Shown here: piece by piece, positions 8,316 through 16,262 of the stretch | How positions within the stretch are numbered: position 1 is the first letter of the stretch | How the letters are laid out: each line of letters starts with the position of its first letter | Origin: Muribaculaceae bacterium | GTDB taxonomy: Bacteria > Bacteroidota > Bacteroidia > Bacteroidales > Muribaculaceae | Length of the DNA: 50,652 bases | NCBI GenBank assembly: GCA_017557425.1 | Contig: JAFYYU010000014.1 | Coordinates: 1 to 50,652 of the forward strand | Direction: 5' to 3' | Notes under the pieces: generated by a model | What the model was told of the DNA's origin: nothing | The model's input: only the letters and a program-made list of their open reading frames with translations | Databases searched by the model: none | Program-made: the position numbers and the translations under genes

Positions 8316-9134
8316 TCAGAATCGGAATTGCACATAAAGGCGGGTGGTCTCCTCGGTCACCTTCATCGTGCCGGTGTCATAGTCCGAATCAAGCGCCTTG
8401 AACTTCATATCATCAGCCTTGCGCAGCTCAACACCAACGCCAAAGAAATCCCATGACAGATTTGCACCATACCCCATGAACAAACCGTGGCCAAAGGCAT
8501 AACCATCCTTAATCTTTGAATCCTCGGGAATTGCATCCTTGATCAGGGCACCCTCGGCGCAGTAACCAATGTGGAAATAGACTTGCAGCCTGATTTTGTT
8601 GGAACCCGACTGGTGGATGGGATTGAACGGATAGAATGTCAGTGACGGACCAATCGACATGCCATAGCTCAGGGTCATCTTCTCGTTGTGCCAGGGCAGA
8701 TTGTGCACCTCAATGCCATGAGTGAAATCAGGAATCTCTACAGCTTCAAATTTGTTGAAATTAAGGTCCATCCAGGTATAATCCAGGCCGATGAACAGAA
8801 CCGAGCCGATGGGTTTCCTGTGGAAATTGTAAGTGTGACCCCATTCCAGGCCCAAGCCCAATTTGGGCTCATATTCACGTGAGAAAACGCCAGTCGTCGA
8901 GGGGAATTCGTCGGACTTCATCTTGTGGGAAGAATTGTAAATCAGGTTCAGGTAGGTGTTCTTTCCCCAAGTGCTGTTCAGGCTCCTCGCATAGTCATTA
9001 TCATGCTTTGACTTGGACTCCTGGGCAATAATCTGTTCAAGGGTCATCACTGTAGTGTCGGCACTATTGCTCTCCATTGCATAACCTGCTAACACACAGA
9101 CAATCGTAATAACTGACAGTACAATACGTTTCAT
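8316..9134 (-). CDS. predicted outer-membrane beta-barrel protein
   Basis: A 272-residue protein with a signal peptide (MKRIVLSVITIVCVLAGYA). The rest alternates polar and aromatic/aliphatic residues in strand-length runs (TYLNLIYNSS, LGLGLEWGHTYNF, LYVQFRF) and ends in phenylalanine, as outer-membrane barrels do. There is no recognised family. Tight spacing on both sides (12 and 15 bases) makes it part of the TIR/caspase/RyR operon, where it would supply the outer-membrane component. It could equally be a barrel-like surface protein that is not itself a pore. Confidence 0.65.
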   Translation of the reverse strand: MKRIVLSVITIVCVLAGYAMESNSADTTVMTLEQIIAQESKSKHDNDYARSLNSTWGKNTYLNLIYNSSHKMKSDEFPSTTGVFSREYEPKLGLGLEWGHTYNFHRKPIGSVLFIGLDYTWMDLNFNKFEAVEIPDFTHGIEVHNLPWHNEKMTLSYGMSIGPSLTFYPFNPIHQSGSNKIRLQVYFHIGYCAEGALIKDAIPEDSKIKDGYAFGHGLFMGYGANLSWDFFGVGVELRKADDMKFKALDSDYDTGTMKVTEETTRLYVQFRF

Positions 9135-9146
9135 GTTTAAATGTTT

Positions 9147-11414
9147 TTATTGGTTAATAAATTGTTTAATGGTTTTCACTGCTGGTTGAGCCTCCTCGGG
9201 AATAATACCCAAAGCCTCGAATTGGCGGAAGTCGTCAAGGAAGGTATCTTTCAGCTCTTTCTTGTATTTCTTGTAGATGGCCATTGCCTGCTCTTGCTCA
9301 CCCTTAAACAACAGGGCTGCAGCCAGATTGGCTTGGATAAACAGCCTTGAATCATCCAGGGCAAGCCCCTTTTGGGCATATTCAATTGCCTTATCAAAAT
9401 CCCGAGTCAGAATCGCATGGTTAGACAGGTTTCCATAGCTCCGCGCCACATGTGACGTGTAGTTACTTGGCAAGCTGCCGGCCAGTGTTTGATTGATGGA
9501 TAATTCCTCCTGATACAATTTGCCGGCCTCATCCCATTGCTCCCGCTTATCACAGACGGTAGCCAGATTGCGCAGCAGTTTAGCCACCTCAGGCAAGTAT
9601 TTTTCTTTGCTCATTGAGCTCAATGTCCTGTAGGCGCCAAGCGATTCCTGGAACAATGCCTCGCTTTTCTCCATATCGTCGCCCTGATAGTATCTGATAG
9701 CCTGGTCATATAAACCCTTGGCCAGTATCGGCAGGTAAGAGCGAGGGGAATTCTTCACCATGCCACGGTAGATGTCAAGTGACTCCAAGAAGGCCTTCTC
9801 GCCCTCTTCCTTGTGATTCATCGCAAAGTCTTGCACCGACAGGTTGTTGAGCGCAACAGCGAGCAGGGGCGCATACTGTTGGGCGTCATCGGCAGCCAGG
9901 CGGCGATATATATCGAGTGCTTCGCCCAATAACTGATGGCTGTCGAAGAGGCGGTTTCCATTCTTGAAATACAGCGCCGACAGGTTGTTGAGCGTAGCGG
10001 CATAGTCCGCGTCATAGGCACTGGTGTTCTCGCCTAATTGCTGGTACATTTCCAGAGCCTTGATGTACATCTGCTCACTGTCTTCGAATCGGTCTGTCTC
10101 ATCGTAGAGCAGGGCCAGATTGTTCCAGATCGATGCCACGGCAGGCGAGTAAGCCTCGGCGTTGTCTTGCGACATGTAGATATCTATCGTCTCCTTCAGC
10201 AGCTTTTCGACACGCTTTGCGTCATGGCCGCTCCTGGAATAAAGAACAGCCATATTGTTCAGCGTCGAGGCCACATAGGGGTTATAGGTGTCAGCATCGG
10301 TGAGTGACAGGCGCTTGAACAGCGAGAGCGATTCATTGAACAACGGCTCAGCAGCGTCATCATCGGCTGTTTCAGTATAAAGTAGCGCAATATTGTTCAG
10401 TGTTTTGGCCAACAACGGTTCATAGGACTCGGGATTGTCAACAGCCATTTTTCTGGCCGCTTTCAATGCCAGATCATAGTATTGACGGGCACGTTGGGTC
10501 AAACCGCGTTTTTGCAGAAAACTACCCGCATCGGCCTGCCATTGGCAGTTAGTGGAGTCCAGTGCTGCTCGTTTCTCGATATAACACATAGCCGAGTCAG
10601 GCTCGTTGTCCAAGACAAAACGCCTGAAGAAACTGAAGCAGTCCTGAGCCAGATCATTGCGGCTGAACTGCTCGGCCTGTTCACTCTTCTCAAGCGTTTG
10701 GCGGGCCTGGACGTTTGCCTCGTGGTGCTCATTAAGTTTCTTGATACGCTCGTCGATGTCGCCCTTGCTGCGAAGCAGCGAATCGGCTTTGGCCAAATCC
10801 CCGGCAAGAATATACTCGCTCACCTGCGCATTGAATTCGTCAATCTGGTCGTAATCGATTTTGGCGTAGTATTCCGCCATCTCTCGTACCAACGTTTCGT
10901 TGCTTTCCTGCTGGTCATAGAGCTGCTGCAGGGTTTTGTTGTATTCGTCTTGGGTAATACGGTTCTGCTCCCTCAGTTTCTCGAGTTCGTCTTCGCGCTG
11001 CTGCAGACGCTTATTGAGCGTGCGGCGCAGCTGGCGCTCGGCCGCCAGTTTGTCCTCCATCAGTTTCGACTGGGTTTCCATGACCAAATACACCGGGGCA
11101 GTCGAGTAAATATAAGTTTTTGGGGCTGCATCGGCATCCACAAGCTGGTATCCGTTCTTTTTCACCGACTGGATGACAAACTGATTAGTGTTCACGGGAA
11201 ACGAGAACGAGCCGTTGTTGTTTTTCACCAGGACGGCCGCACGGCCTTTGATCTGGACAGTGGCGCCGGTCAGTCCCTGCCCGGGCACTGTTTTGCCGTT
11301 GACTATGCGTCCGCGGGTTTTGACGTAGCCCGTCTGCGTCTGGGCAATTGCTCCGCAAGCGACAGCAACCAGTAATGCCGATAAAATCAGTATCCTTTTT
11401 CTTATTTCACTCAT
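9147..11414 (-). CDS. exported TPR protein with N-terminal beta domain and coiled coil
   Basis: A 755-residue protein. Residues 1-24 are a signal peptide; a cysteine at residue 20 leaves lipoprotein processing possible. Residues ~30-112 look like a carboxypeptidase-regulatory or Ig-like beta domain (GLTGATVQIKGRAAVLVKNN). A charged coiled coil spans ~113-185. From ~250 to 740 there are many TPR units of the kinesin-light-chain type (ALNNLAVLY, TLNNIALLY and variants) with DIYRxL helices. It is probably a periplasmic scaffold for the neighbouring exported caspase, the TIR protein's outer domain and the barrel protein. Similar TPR modules often bind partner effectors in bacterial signalling and conflict systems. 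Confidence 0.8.
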   Translation of the reverse strand: MSEIRKRILILSALLVAVACGAIAQTQTGYVKTRGRIVNGKTVPGQGLTGATVQIKGRAAVLVKNNNGSFSFPVNTNQFVIQSVKKNGYQLVDADAAPKTYIYSTAPVYLVMETQSKLMEDKLAAERQLRRTLNKRLQQREDELEKLREQNRITQDEYNKTLQQLYDQQESNETLVREMAEYYAKIDYDQIDEFNAQVSEYILAGDLAKADSLLRSKGDIDERIKKLNEHHEANVQARQTLEKSEQAEQFSRNDLAQDCFSFFRRFVLDNEPDSAMCYIEKRAALDSTNCQWQADAGSFLQKRGLTQRARQYYDLALKAARKMAVDNPESYEPLLAKTLNNIALLYTETADDDAAEPLFNESLSLFKRLSLTDADTYNPYVASTLNNMAVLYSRSGHDAKRVEKLLKETIDIYMSQDNAEAYSPAVASIWNNLALLYDETDRFEDSEQMYIKALEMYQQLGENTSAYDADYAATLNNLSALYFKNGNRLFDSHQLLGEALDIYRRLAADDAQQYAPLLAVALNNLSVQDFAMNHKEEGEKAFLESLDIYRGMVKNSPRSYLPILAKGLYDQAIRYYQGDDMEKSEALFQESLGAYRTLSSMSKEKYLPEVAKLLRNLATVCDKREQWDEAGKLYQEELSINQTLAGSLPSNYTSHVARSYGNLSNHAILTRDFDKAIEYAQKGLALDDSRLFIQANLAAALLFKGEQEQAMAIYKKYKKELKDTFLDDFRQFEALGIIPEEAQPAVKTIKQFINQ

Positions 11415-11454
11415 TTTCAGTTTTTGCTAACAAAATATATGGAATTAGCTCCAA

Positions 11455-13830
11455 TCAAATGATTCCGAGAGAGACATCCACAACGTTGTAGTCATAACTC
11501 CTTACCATTTCGGTGAGTTCCTGCCAAGGCTTGAGGCAACCATGCAGCAAACGTGCCTCGTCCTTGTCGTCCTCGGCGACATCCTCGCGATATCCCAAAA
11601 TCTCGTGCGATGCCATCCAACGCAGGTGTTCAGTCTGGGCCAATACCTCAAGTACCCTTTCCACCGCGGGAACGGGAGTGTGGTTCTGCCACTGGTATTG
11701 TGTCTCGTTTTCCTGCCTGATGAGGTAATGCCCACCGATCAGCGCATAGTCTTCCTCGCTCAGTGCAGCCTTTGCCAGGGCGCGCTTGGTGAGCTGGTGG
11801 AAACAGTTCTCCATGTTCTGGCGCTGGATGCGGCGCAGTCTCATAATGCCCGAGAACGTGGGTGAGTAGCCACGGTATTCATCGGTCAGCTGCATGAGGT
11901 CACGGTGCTCGCTTTCCCACTCCAGGGGTGTCATTGCGACGGTGCCCTTTGCTCCATTCATGGCCATGATAGACTGGTCATATCTCTCTTTAAAGCGCTT
12001 GGCCTCGTTCTTGAGGCGGTCACTCACAATGTAATCCCATGTGTAAGTCGAGGACATCAAGCCGAACAGCGTGATGGGTTCGTTCACCTTGTCGCTGTTC
12101 TTCACCTCGCGCTGATGGATGTTGCGTGACGATTCATCGCTGCAAGTCTGCGCAGCCCACAGGCGGTTGTAATGCTGGGTGATTTTGAGCAGGTGCCCTC
12201 CCTTGTCGTTGCGCACACGGGCCAGGATGCGGAAGTGGTTCAAGTCTTTGCGATAACGCACCGCGAGCCTGAAGATGCGCACTGCGAGCGCCACATTCTG
12301 CTCGTCATCGTCAAGAGCAATGACTACATAGTTCAGTGTTTCAATCATGCGCTCGATGTGGTTATAGAAGTCCACGCTGTGGATGTCCAGGTCATGCAGT
12401 GTGATGGGAGTGAGATGGTCCCACTCATGTTCGTCATAAGACATCTGCCGCGAAATCGACGGGGCGTTGACGGCAAACAGACCTGCACGCTGCTTGATGT
12501 CCTTGTCAACAACGTCGCAGCGGAAACCCGAACGCTCCACCTTGCCATTGTCACTGCCAGGCTTGACAAATGCGCCAAACTCATACAGGAACCTTACCGC
12601 ATCATATCCCACTTCGCCAAAGCCCACGACAAGGGCATTGAAATCTGACGACACCGTTCCATCGGCATTGATATCCACATAACTTACCGGTTGCAGCAGC
12701 ACATCCTGCTTCAGCATCTCGACACTGATGTGCGATGAGTCCACCACCTTGACGGTGAGGCGTTCCTGAATCTGTTCGTCCTCGATGACGCGGTGCACGC
12801 TGTTGTAGCGCGCCTTGCAGTACAGGGTGGCGCTCTTGCCGTCCTCAAGCATGGCGGCGATGGTCTTGTCACGCTTCATGTTACCCACCGCCTGGATGTT
12901 ATCGTTGTCATTATCGGTGAGGAAGAAAAGGTGCACCGAGCCCGAAGTCTTGCGGCTGATGATGCGCGCCAGCAGGCCCAGGTCCAGGTGGTGACGCAAT
13001 ATGTCGGCGTATCCTGACGCATCCAGGCCATCCAACGACAGGTGGATCAAGTCGGTATAGGTGCTGGTTGTCAAGCAGTCCAGTTTCAAGAGACGCTCCA
13101 AGTCATTGTTGCGCAGAGACAGGAAGTTGAACAGGCGCTCCATGCCGTTGCGCACACTCTTGCCCTGGCCGTCGTGATTGGTGCGCACCACGATGATGCG
13201 GTAATCCTTGTTCTTAGTGCCGTAGTGCTCACGGATGCTGTCAGCCAAGAGATAAGAGGCGTCGTTCAGTCCCCAGAAAACGTAAGTCTCGCGCTTCGTT
13301 CCGGGCAGATAGGCCTCGAACAGCATCCTGAAGCCCGCCACAATGTTGTAGCCGAAGTGCTTCAGCACAAACACCAGTGTCACCACGGCCGCCAGCAGGT
13401 GAACCAGCGAGAAGGCCGCCATAAAAATCCAGTTATCGTGGAAAGGCTCGTGAATCGCTGCCACATCGCTATGGAGCAGGAACATCTCAAAGGCGTGAAT
13501 CGTCGCCATCGGCACGTTGGCCAACAGCGACCAGGGCCCATGAGAGATGTACATTCCCACGTCATACACCACGAAGCCGGCAAGCCACACCACAATAAAC
13601 GAGGTAGTCAGCCCACGCCCTGACACCGGCCAGCGACAGGCGCGGCCACGGCGGTTCATCAACAGTAACAACACGCTCACCAGCACGGCCAGCGACGCAC
13701 CCATCAGGCCGCTCCAGCGCGCCAGTGTCGACAGGTAAGGCGTCATGTCGTGCTCCAGCATTTCCACGGGCGGCAACACGCCCATCAGGCCGTTCATGGC
13801 CTCAAATACAGTGTCTGCCATCACAATCAT
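11455..13830 (-). CDS. membrane protein with tandem Rossmann/RCK-like segments and RyR-like tail
   Basis: About 791 residues from the ATG at 13830 (ATG 13821 is an alternative). The frame is open further to a TTG at 13896, but that codon lies inside the likely -7 promoter box, so I reject it. Three membrane helices lie near residues 38-60, 75-96 and 133-157. A Rossmann-type start follows at ~181 (YVFWGLNDASYL), and a second at ~399 (LVVGFGEVGYDAVRF), as in TrkA-N/RCK regulators of ion channels. The end (~723-790) aligns with the RyR domain encoded later in the operon: TEHLRW, GY, HGCLKPWQEL and YD are in the right order. It may be a ligand-gated channel or sensor of the Castor/Pollux kind. 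No K+ selectivity motif was seen, so ion transport is unproven. Confidence 0.7.
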   Translation of the reverse strand: MIVMADTVFEAMNGLMGVLPPVEMLEHDMTPYLSTLARWSGLMGASLAVLVSVLLLLMNRRGRACRWPVSGRGLTTSFIVVWLAGFVVYDVGMYISHGPWSLLANVPMATIHAFEMFLLHSDVAAIHEPFHDNWIFMAAFSLVHLLAAVVTLVFVLKHFGYNIVAGFRMLFEAYLPGTKRETYVFWGLNDASYLLADSIREHYGTKNKDYRIIVVRTNHDGQGKSVRNGMERLFNFLSLRNNDLERLLKLDCLTTSTYTDLIHLSLDGLDASGYADILRHHLDLGLLARIISRKTSGSVHLFFLTDNDNDNIQAVGNMKRDKTIAAMLEDGKSATLYCKARYNSVHRVIEDEQIQERLTVKVVDSSHISVEMLKQDVLLQPVSYVDINADGTVSSDFNALVVGFGEVGYDAVRFLYEFGAFVKPGSDNGKVERSGFRCDVVDKDIKQRAGLFAVNAPSISRQMSYDEHEWDHLTPITLHDLDIHSVDFYNHIERMIETLNYVVIALDDDEQNVALAVRIFRLAVRYRKDLNHFRILARVRNDKGGHLLKITQHYNRLWAAQTCSDESSRNIHQREVKNSDKVNEPITLFGLMSSTYTWDYIVSDRLKNEAKRFKERYDQSIMAMNGAKGTVAMTPLEWESEHRDLMQLTDEYRGYSPTFSGIMRLRRIQRQNMENCFHQLTKRALAKAALSEEDYALIGGHYLIRQENETQYQWQNHTPVPAVERVLEVLAQTEHLRWMASHEILGYREDVAEDDKDEARLLHGCLKPWQELTEMVRSYDYNVVDVSLGII

Positions 13831-13893
13831 AATCCAAGGTGCGGACGATGCAAGCAAGGCGCCATCCACACATTCTGCATTAATATTACCCTG

Positions 13894-13901
13894 CAAATAT
13901 A
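13894..13901 (-). promoter_or_regulatory. TAnnTTTG -7 element of the seven-gene operon
   Basis: The minus strand reads TATATTTG from 13901 to 13894, a perfect -7 box. Transcription would start near 13888 and give a leader of about 58 bases before ATG 13830. A TTTG -33 box is not evident, so the promoter may be weak or activator-dependent. It is divergent from the promoter at 14003-14034. Confidence 0.5.
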
Positions 13902-14002
13902 AAGAAAAATAGTAATCAATGGCACATTATATTAAAAAAAGTGAATAAAAAGCGGCTTTTTAGGGCTAAATACTGTTCACGTCAGCGAAAATGAATAATT
14001 CT

Positions 14003-14034
14003 TTTGATTATTCTCTCTCCTTTCACTACTTTTG
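14003..14034 (+). promoter_or_regulatory. Bacteroidetes-type promoter of the glycosidase-like gene
   Basis: TTTG at 14003-14006, a 20-base spacer, then TACTTTTG at 14027-14034. Transcription should begin around 14040, only a few bases before the ATG at 14045, so the mRNA would be nearly leaderless. An in-frame ATG at 13991 lies upstream of the promoter and was rejected as the start. Confidence 0.65.
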
Positions 14035-14044
14035 TCACCGTGAA

Positions 14045-16204
14045 ATGAAAAAGGAGGGAGTTTTCCATTCATTGTTGTGGCTCGTGGTCCTTGCCGTGGG
14101 CGTCTTTTTGTGTGCCTGCCATGGGCATGAAGAGATTGGAAACAATGTCATTGTCCAGAACGAGGTCTTTACCGTCACCGGCGACAGCATCATCGAGGAT
14201 ACCGTCGTGGCGTGCGTGTCCCGAAAAGGCGACCACATCCGCACAAACATCAGTACCGCGAGGTTGGATTCATTGTATCGGCACAACGATTTGTCAGACG
14301 TGGATTTCGTCCAGGGCAAGGCATGGCAAAAGCGCATGAACCGCCCTGCAGGCATGCCTCAATACTCCAGTGAGCAACCGCTGGTTGACGCACTTTATGA
14401 TATGTCAGCCGAACGCATTGTTGATGCCATCGACAATAACGGACGATTCAATGTGACGCACAACATCAGCCGCTTGTACTGCTCCATCTACCTGTCACTG
14501 GCCTACCTCAAGCCCCACCAGTCGATGGCGACACTCAAGTCGCTGGTCGATGTCGACAGCATCATCATGCAGCGTGAGGGTCAATGGCCCGTCGTGAGCG
14601 ACCACATCGGCTGGGCCACTGCGGCCTGGGAAGTCTATAAGGCGACAGGCGACCGCGCGTGGCTTACTTATTGCAGACGCGTCATTGAAAAGACCCTCAG
14701 CATCAACAGCAAGGTCCTGGTGGACCACCCGACAGGGCTGATTCACGGCGCCGGCTATACGACCTCCAAGCCGCTGGGCGTGAGGCGCATGACATGGATG
14801 GGCTATAACGACCTGTTCGCCTGCATGTCACTGGGCAACAACATCCTCACCGCCCATGCCTATGCCATCCTGAACGACATGTGTGACGAGCTAGGCATCG
14901 AGAACACTTATGACAAGGATGCTCAGCGCCTCAAGGACGCCATCAACCAGCACCTGTGGAGCGAGGAAAAGGGTTTTTACTGCTCCTTCCTCTATGGAAT
15001 GGCCTTCCCCAAACAGTCCCCGACGACCGACAACACCTCCCAGGCGATGTGTGTGCTGTGGGGCATCGCCGACGATGACCGGGCCGAGAACCTCATCGCC
15101 AACACTCCCGTCTCGGACAAGGGCATCAATGTCACCTACCCCGCCAATAATCCCTTGGAGCCCTATTTCGCCAATTCCTCTTGGGCCACTACCCAGGCCA
15201 TGTGGAACCTGGCTGCGGCCTACGTGGGCAATGAGAATGCCCTGCGACGCGGTTTAGGGGCCCTGTACCGTGCCCAGGCCCTGTACCAGTCACGTGGTAT
15301 CCGCCTGAGGGACGTCCCTATCGACGAGCTGGGCACCAGCGCCAGCAATGCGGCAATGATCATGCGCGTGTTGCTCGGCATGAACTTCAAACCCGAGGGT
15401 ATCGAATTTGAGCCGATCATCCCTGCCGGCATGCCTGGACACAAGTCCTTCAACGGACTCAATTACCGCAAGGCCGTACTGGATATCACCATCGAGGGGA
15501 CGGGCAATGACATTGCCGCTATCACCGACAACGGTAAGCCCATGGAGAGCGCATTCCTGCCTAAGGACGTCGAAGGCCACCATGAAATCGCCATCACCCT
15601 GCAGGAAGGAAACCGTCCGACTCAAAAGGCCACCATCCATCATGATGAATTGATTCTCCCGCTCACCCCGACAGTAGTCTGGAGCAATGACACCGGATAT
15701 ATAAAGGATTTCGTCCCCGGTACTCCTTACCGCTTGTCGGTCAATGGCGAACTGACCAACCTGAACGATTCGGTGTTCGTGTTGCCCAAAACTGAAAAAT
15801 TTACCGAGTTTTCAGTAGAGATAGCAGGGAAATACACTGGCGGTTTCATGTCCAAACCACTGCTACGCTACTACTTGACACCGCAGATCGCGTTCTTCCC
15901 CAAGACCGATGCCGACACTGCGGTCATCAACGTGAGCGTGGCCAAGGGAGGTGACTACCTGATGGACATCGGCTATCAGCCGACCGGCACCCTTGACGTG
16001 CGCAAAGTGGCTGCTAACGGCCACCCGATGGGCACGCTGGTCATGGCAAGCGGCAACATGCTTGAAGAAGACGGCCTGGTCTACAGCAACATGGTCAGGG
16101 TGATACTGCTCAAAGGCAACAACGTCATCACCATCAGCCAGTTGAGGCTGCCCAAGTCCTTCACGCCCTGTGAACCCGTCCATGTGAGGATAATTAGTTA
16201 TTAG
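14045..16204 (+). CDS. six-hairpin glycosidase-like lipoprotein
   Basis: About 719 residues from ATG 14045. The N-terminus is a lipoprotein signal ending in LCAC (Cys25). Residues ~90-450 look like an (alpha/alpha)6 toroid of the six-hairpin glycosidase superfamily: YSSEQPLVDALYD, WATAAWEVYKATGD, TWMGYNDLFACMS, FANSSWATTQAMWNLAAAY. The C-terminal ~270 residues are beta-rich. Such proteins cleave glycosidic bonds of oligosaccharides or glycans at the cell surface or in the periplasm, but neither substrate nor GH family can be fixed from sequence alone. The TAG stop forms the first bases of a TAGGCTTTAGG repeat tract. The Tricorn-like gene follows after 58 bases. Confidence 0.7.
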   Translation: MKKEGVFHSLLWLVVLAVGVFLCACHGHEEIGNNVIVQNEVFTVTGDSIIEDTVVACVSRKGDHIRTNISTARLDSLYRHNDLSDVDFVQGKAWQKRMNRPAGMPQYSSEQPLVDALYDMSAERIVDAIDNNGRFNVTHNISRLYCSIYLSLAYLKPHQSMATLKSLVDVDSIIMQREGQWPVVSDHIGWATAAWEVYKATGDRAWLTYCRRVIEKTLSINSKVLVDHPTGLIHGAGYTTSKPLGVRRMTWMGYNDLFACMSLGNNILTAHAYAILNDMCDELGIENTYDKDAQRLKDAINQHLWSEEKGFYCSFLYGMAFPKQSPTTDNTSQAMCVLWGIADDDRAENLIANTPVSDKGINVTYPANNPLEPYFANSSWATTQAMWNLAAAYVGNENALRRGLGALYRAQALYQSRGIRLRDVPIDELGTSASNAAMIMRVLLGMNFKPEGIEFEPIIPAGMPGHKSFNGLNYRKAVLDITIEGTGNDIAAITDNGKPMESAFLPKDVEGHHEIAITLQEGNRPTQKATIHHDELILPLTPTVVWSNDTGYIKDFVPGTPYRLSVNGELTNLNDSVFVLPKTEKFTEFSVEIAGKYTGGFMSKPLLRYYLTPQIAFFPKTDADTAVINVSVAKGGDYLMDIGYQPTGTLDVRKVAANGHPMGTLVMASGNMLEEDGLVYSNMVRVILLKGNNVITISQLRLPKSFTPCEPVHVRIISY

Positions 16205-16262
16205 GCTTTAGGTTTTATATTGACAACTCTACTATAAAACATATAAAAACTGATTTATTTTT

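Noticed and set aside
3430-13830. Assignment of the TIR/caspase operon to CBASS, Thoeris or another named defence system
   Set aside because: No nucleotide cyclase, no SLOG/ThsA-like partner and no E1/E2 proteins were seen, and several members are exported, which these systems' effectors are not.
11455-13830. Firm call of a potassium channel
   Set aside because: No TVGYG-like selectivity motif is visible between the membrane helices, so only an RCK-like architecture is claimed.
13831-13896. Longer N-terminus from a TTG start at 13896
   Set aside because: That codon lies inside the TATATTTG promoter box, and the added 22 residues carry no feature.
13991-14044. Earlier in-frame ATG for the glycosidase-like lipoprotein
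   Set aside because: It precedes the promoter's -7 box and would bury the lipoprotein signal 18 residues in.
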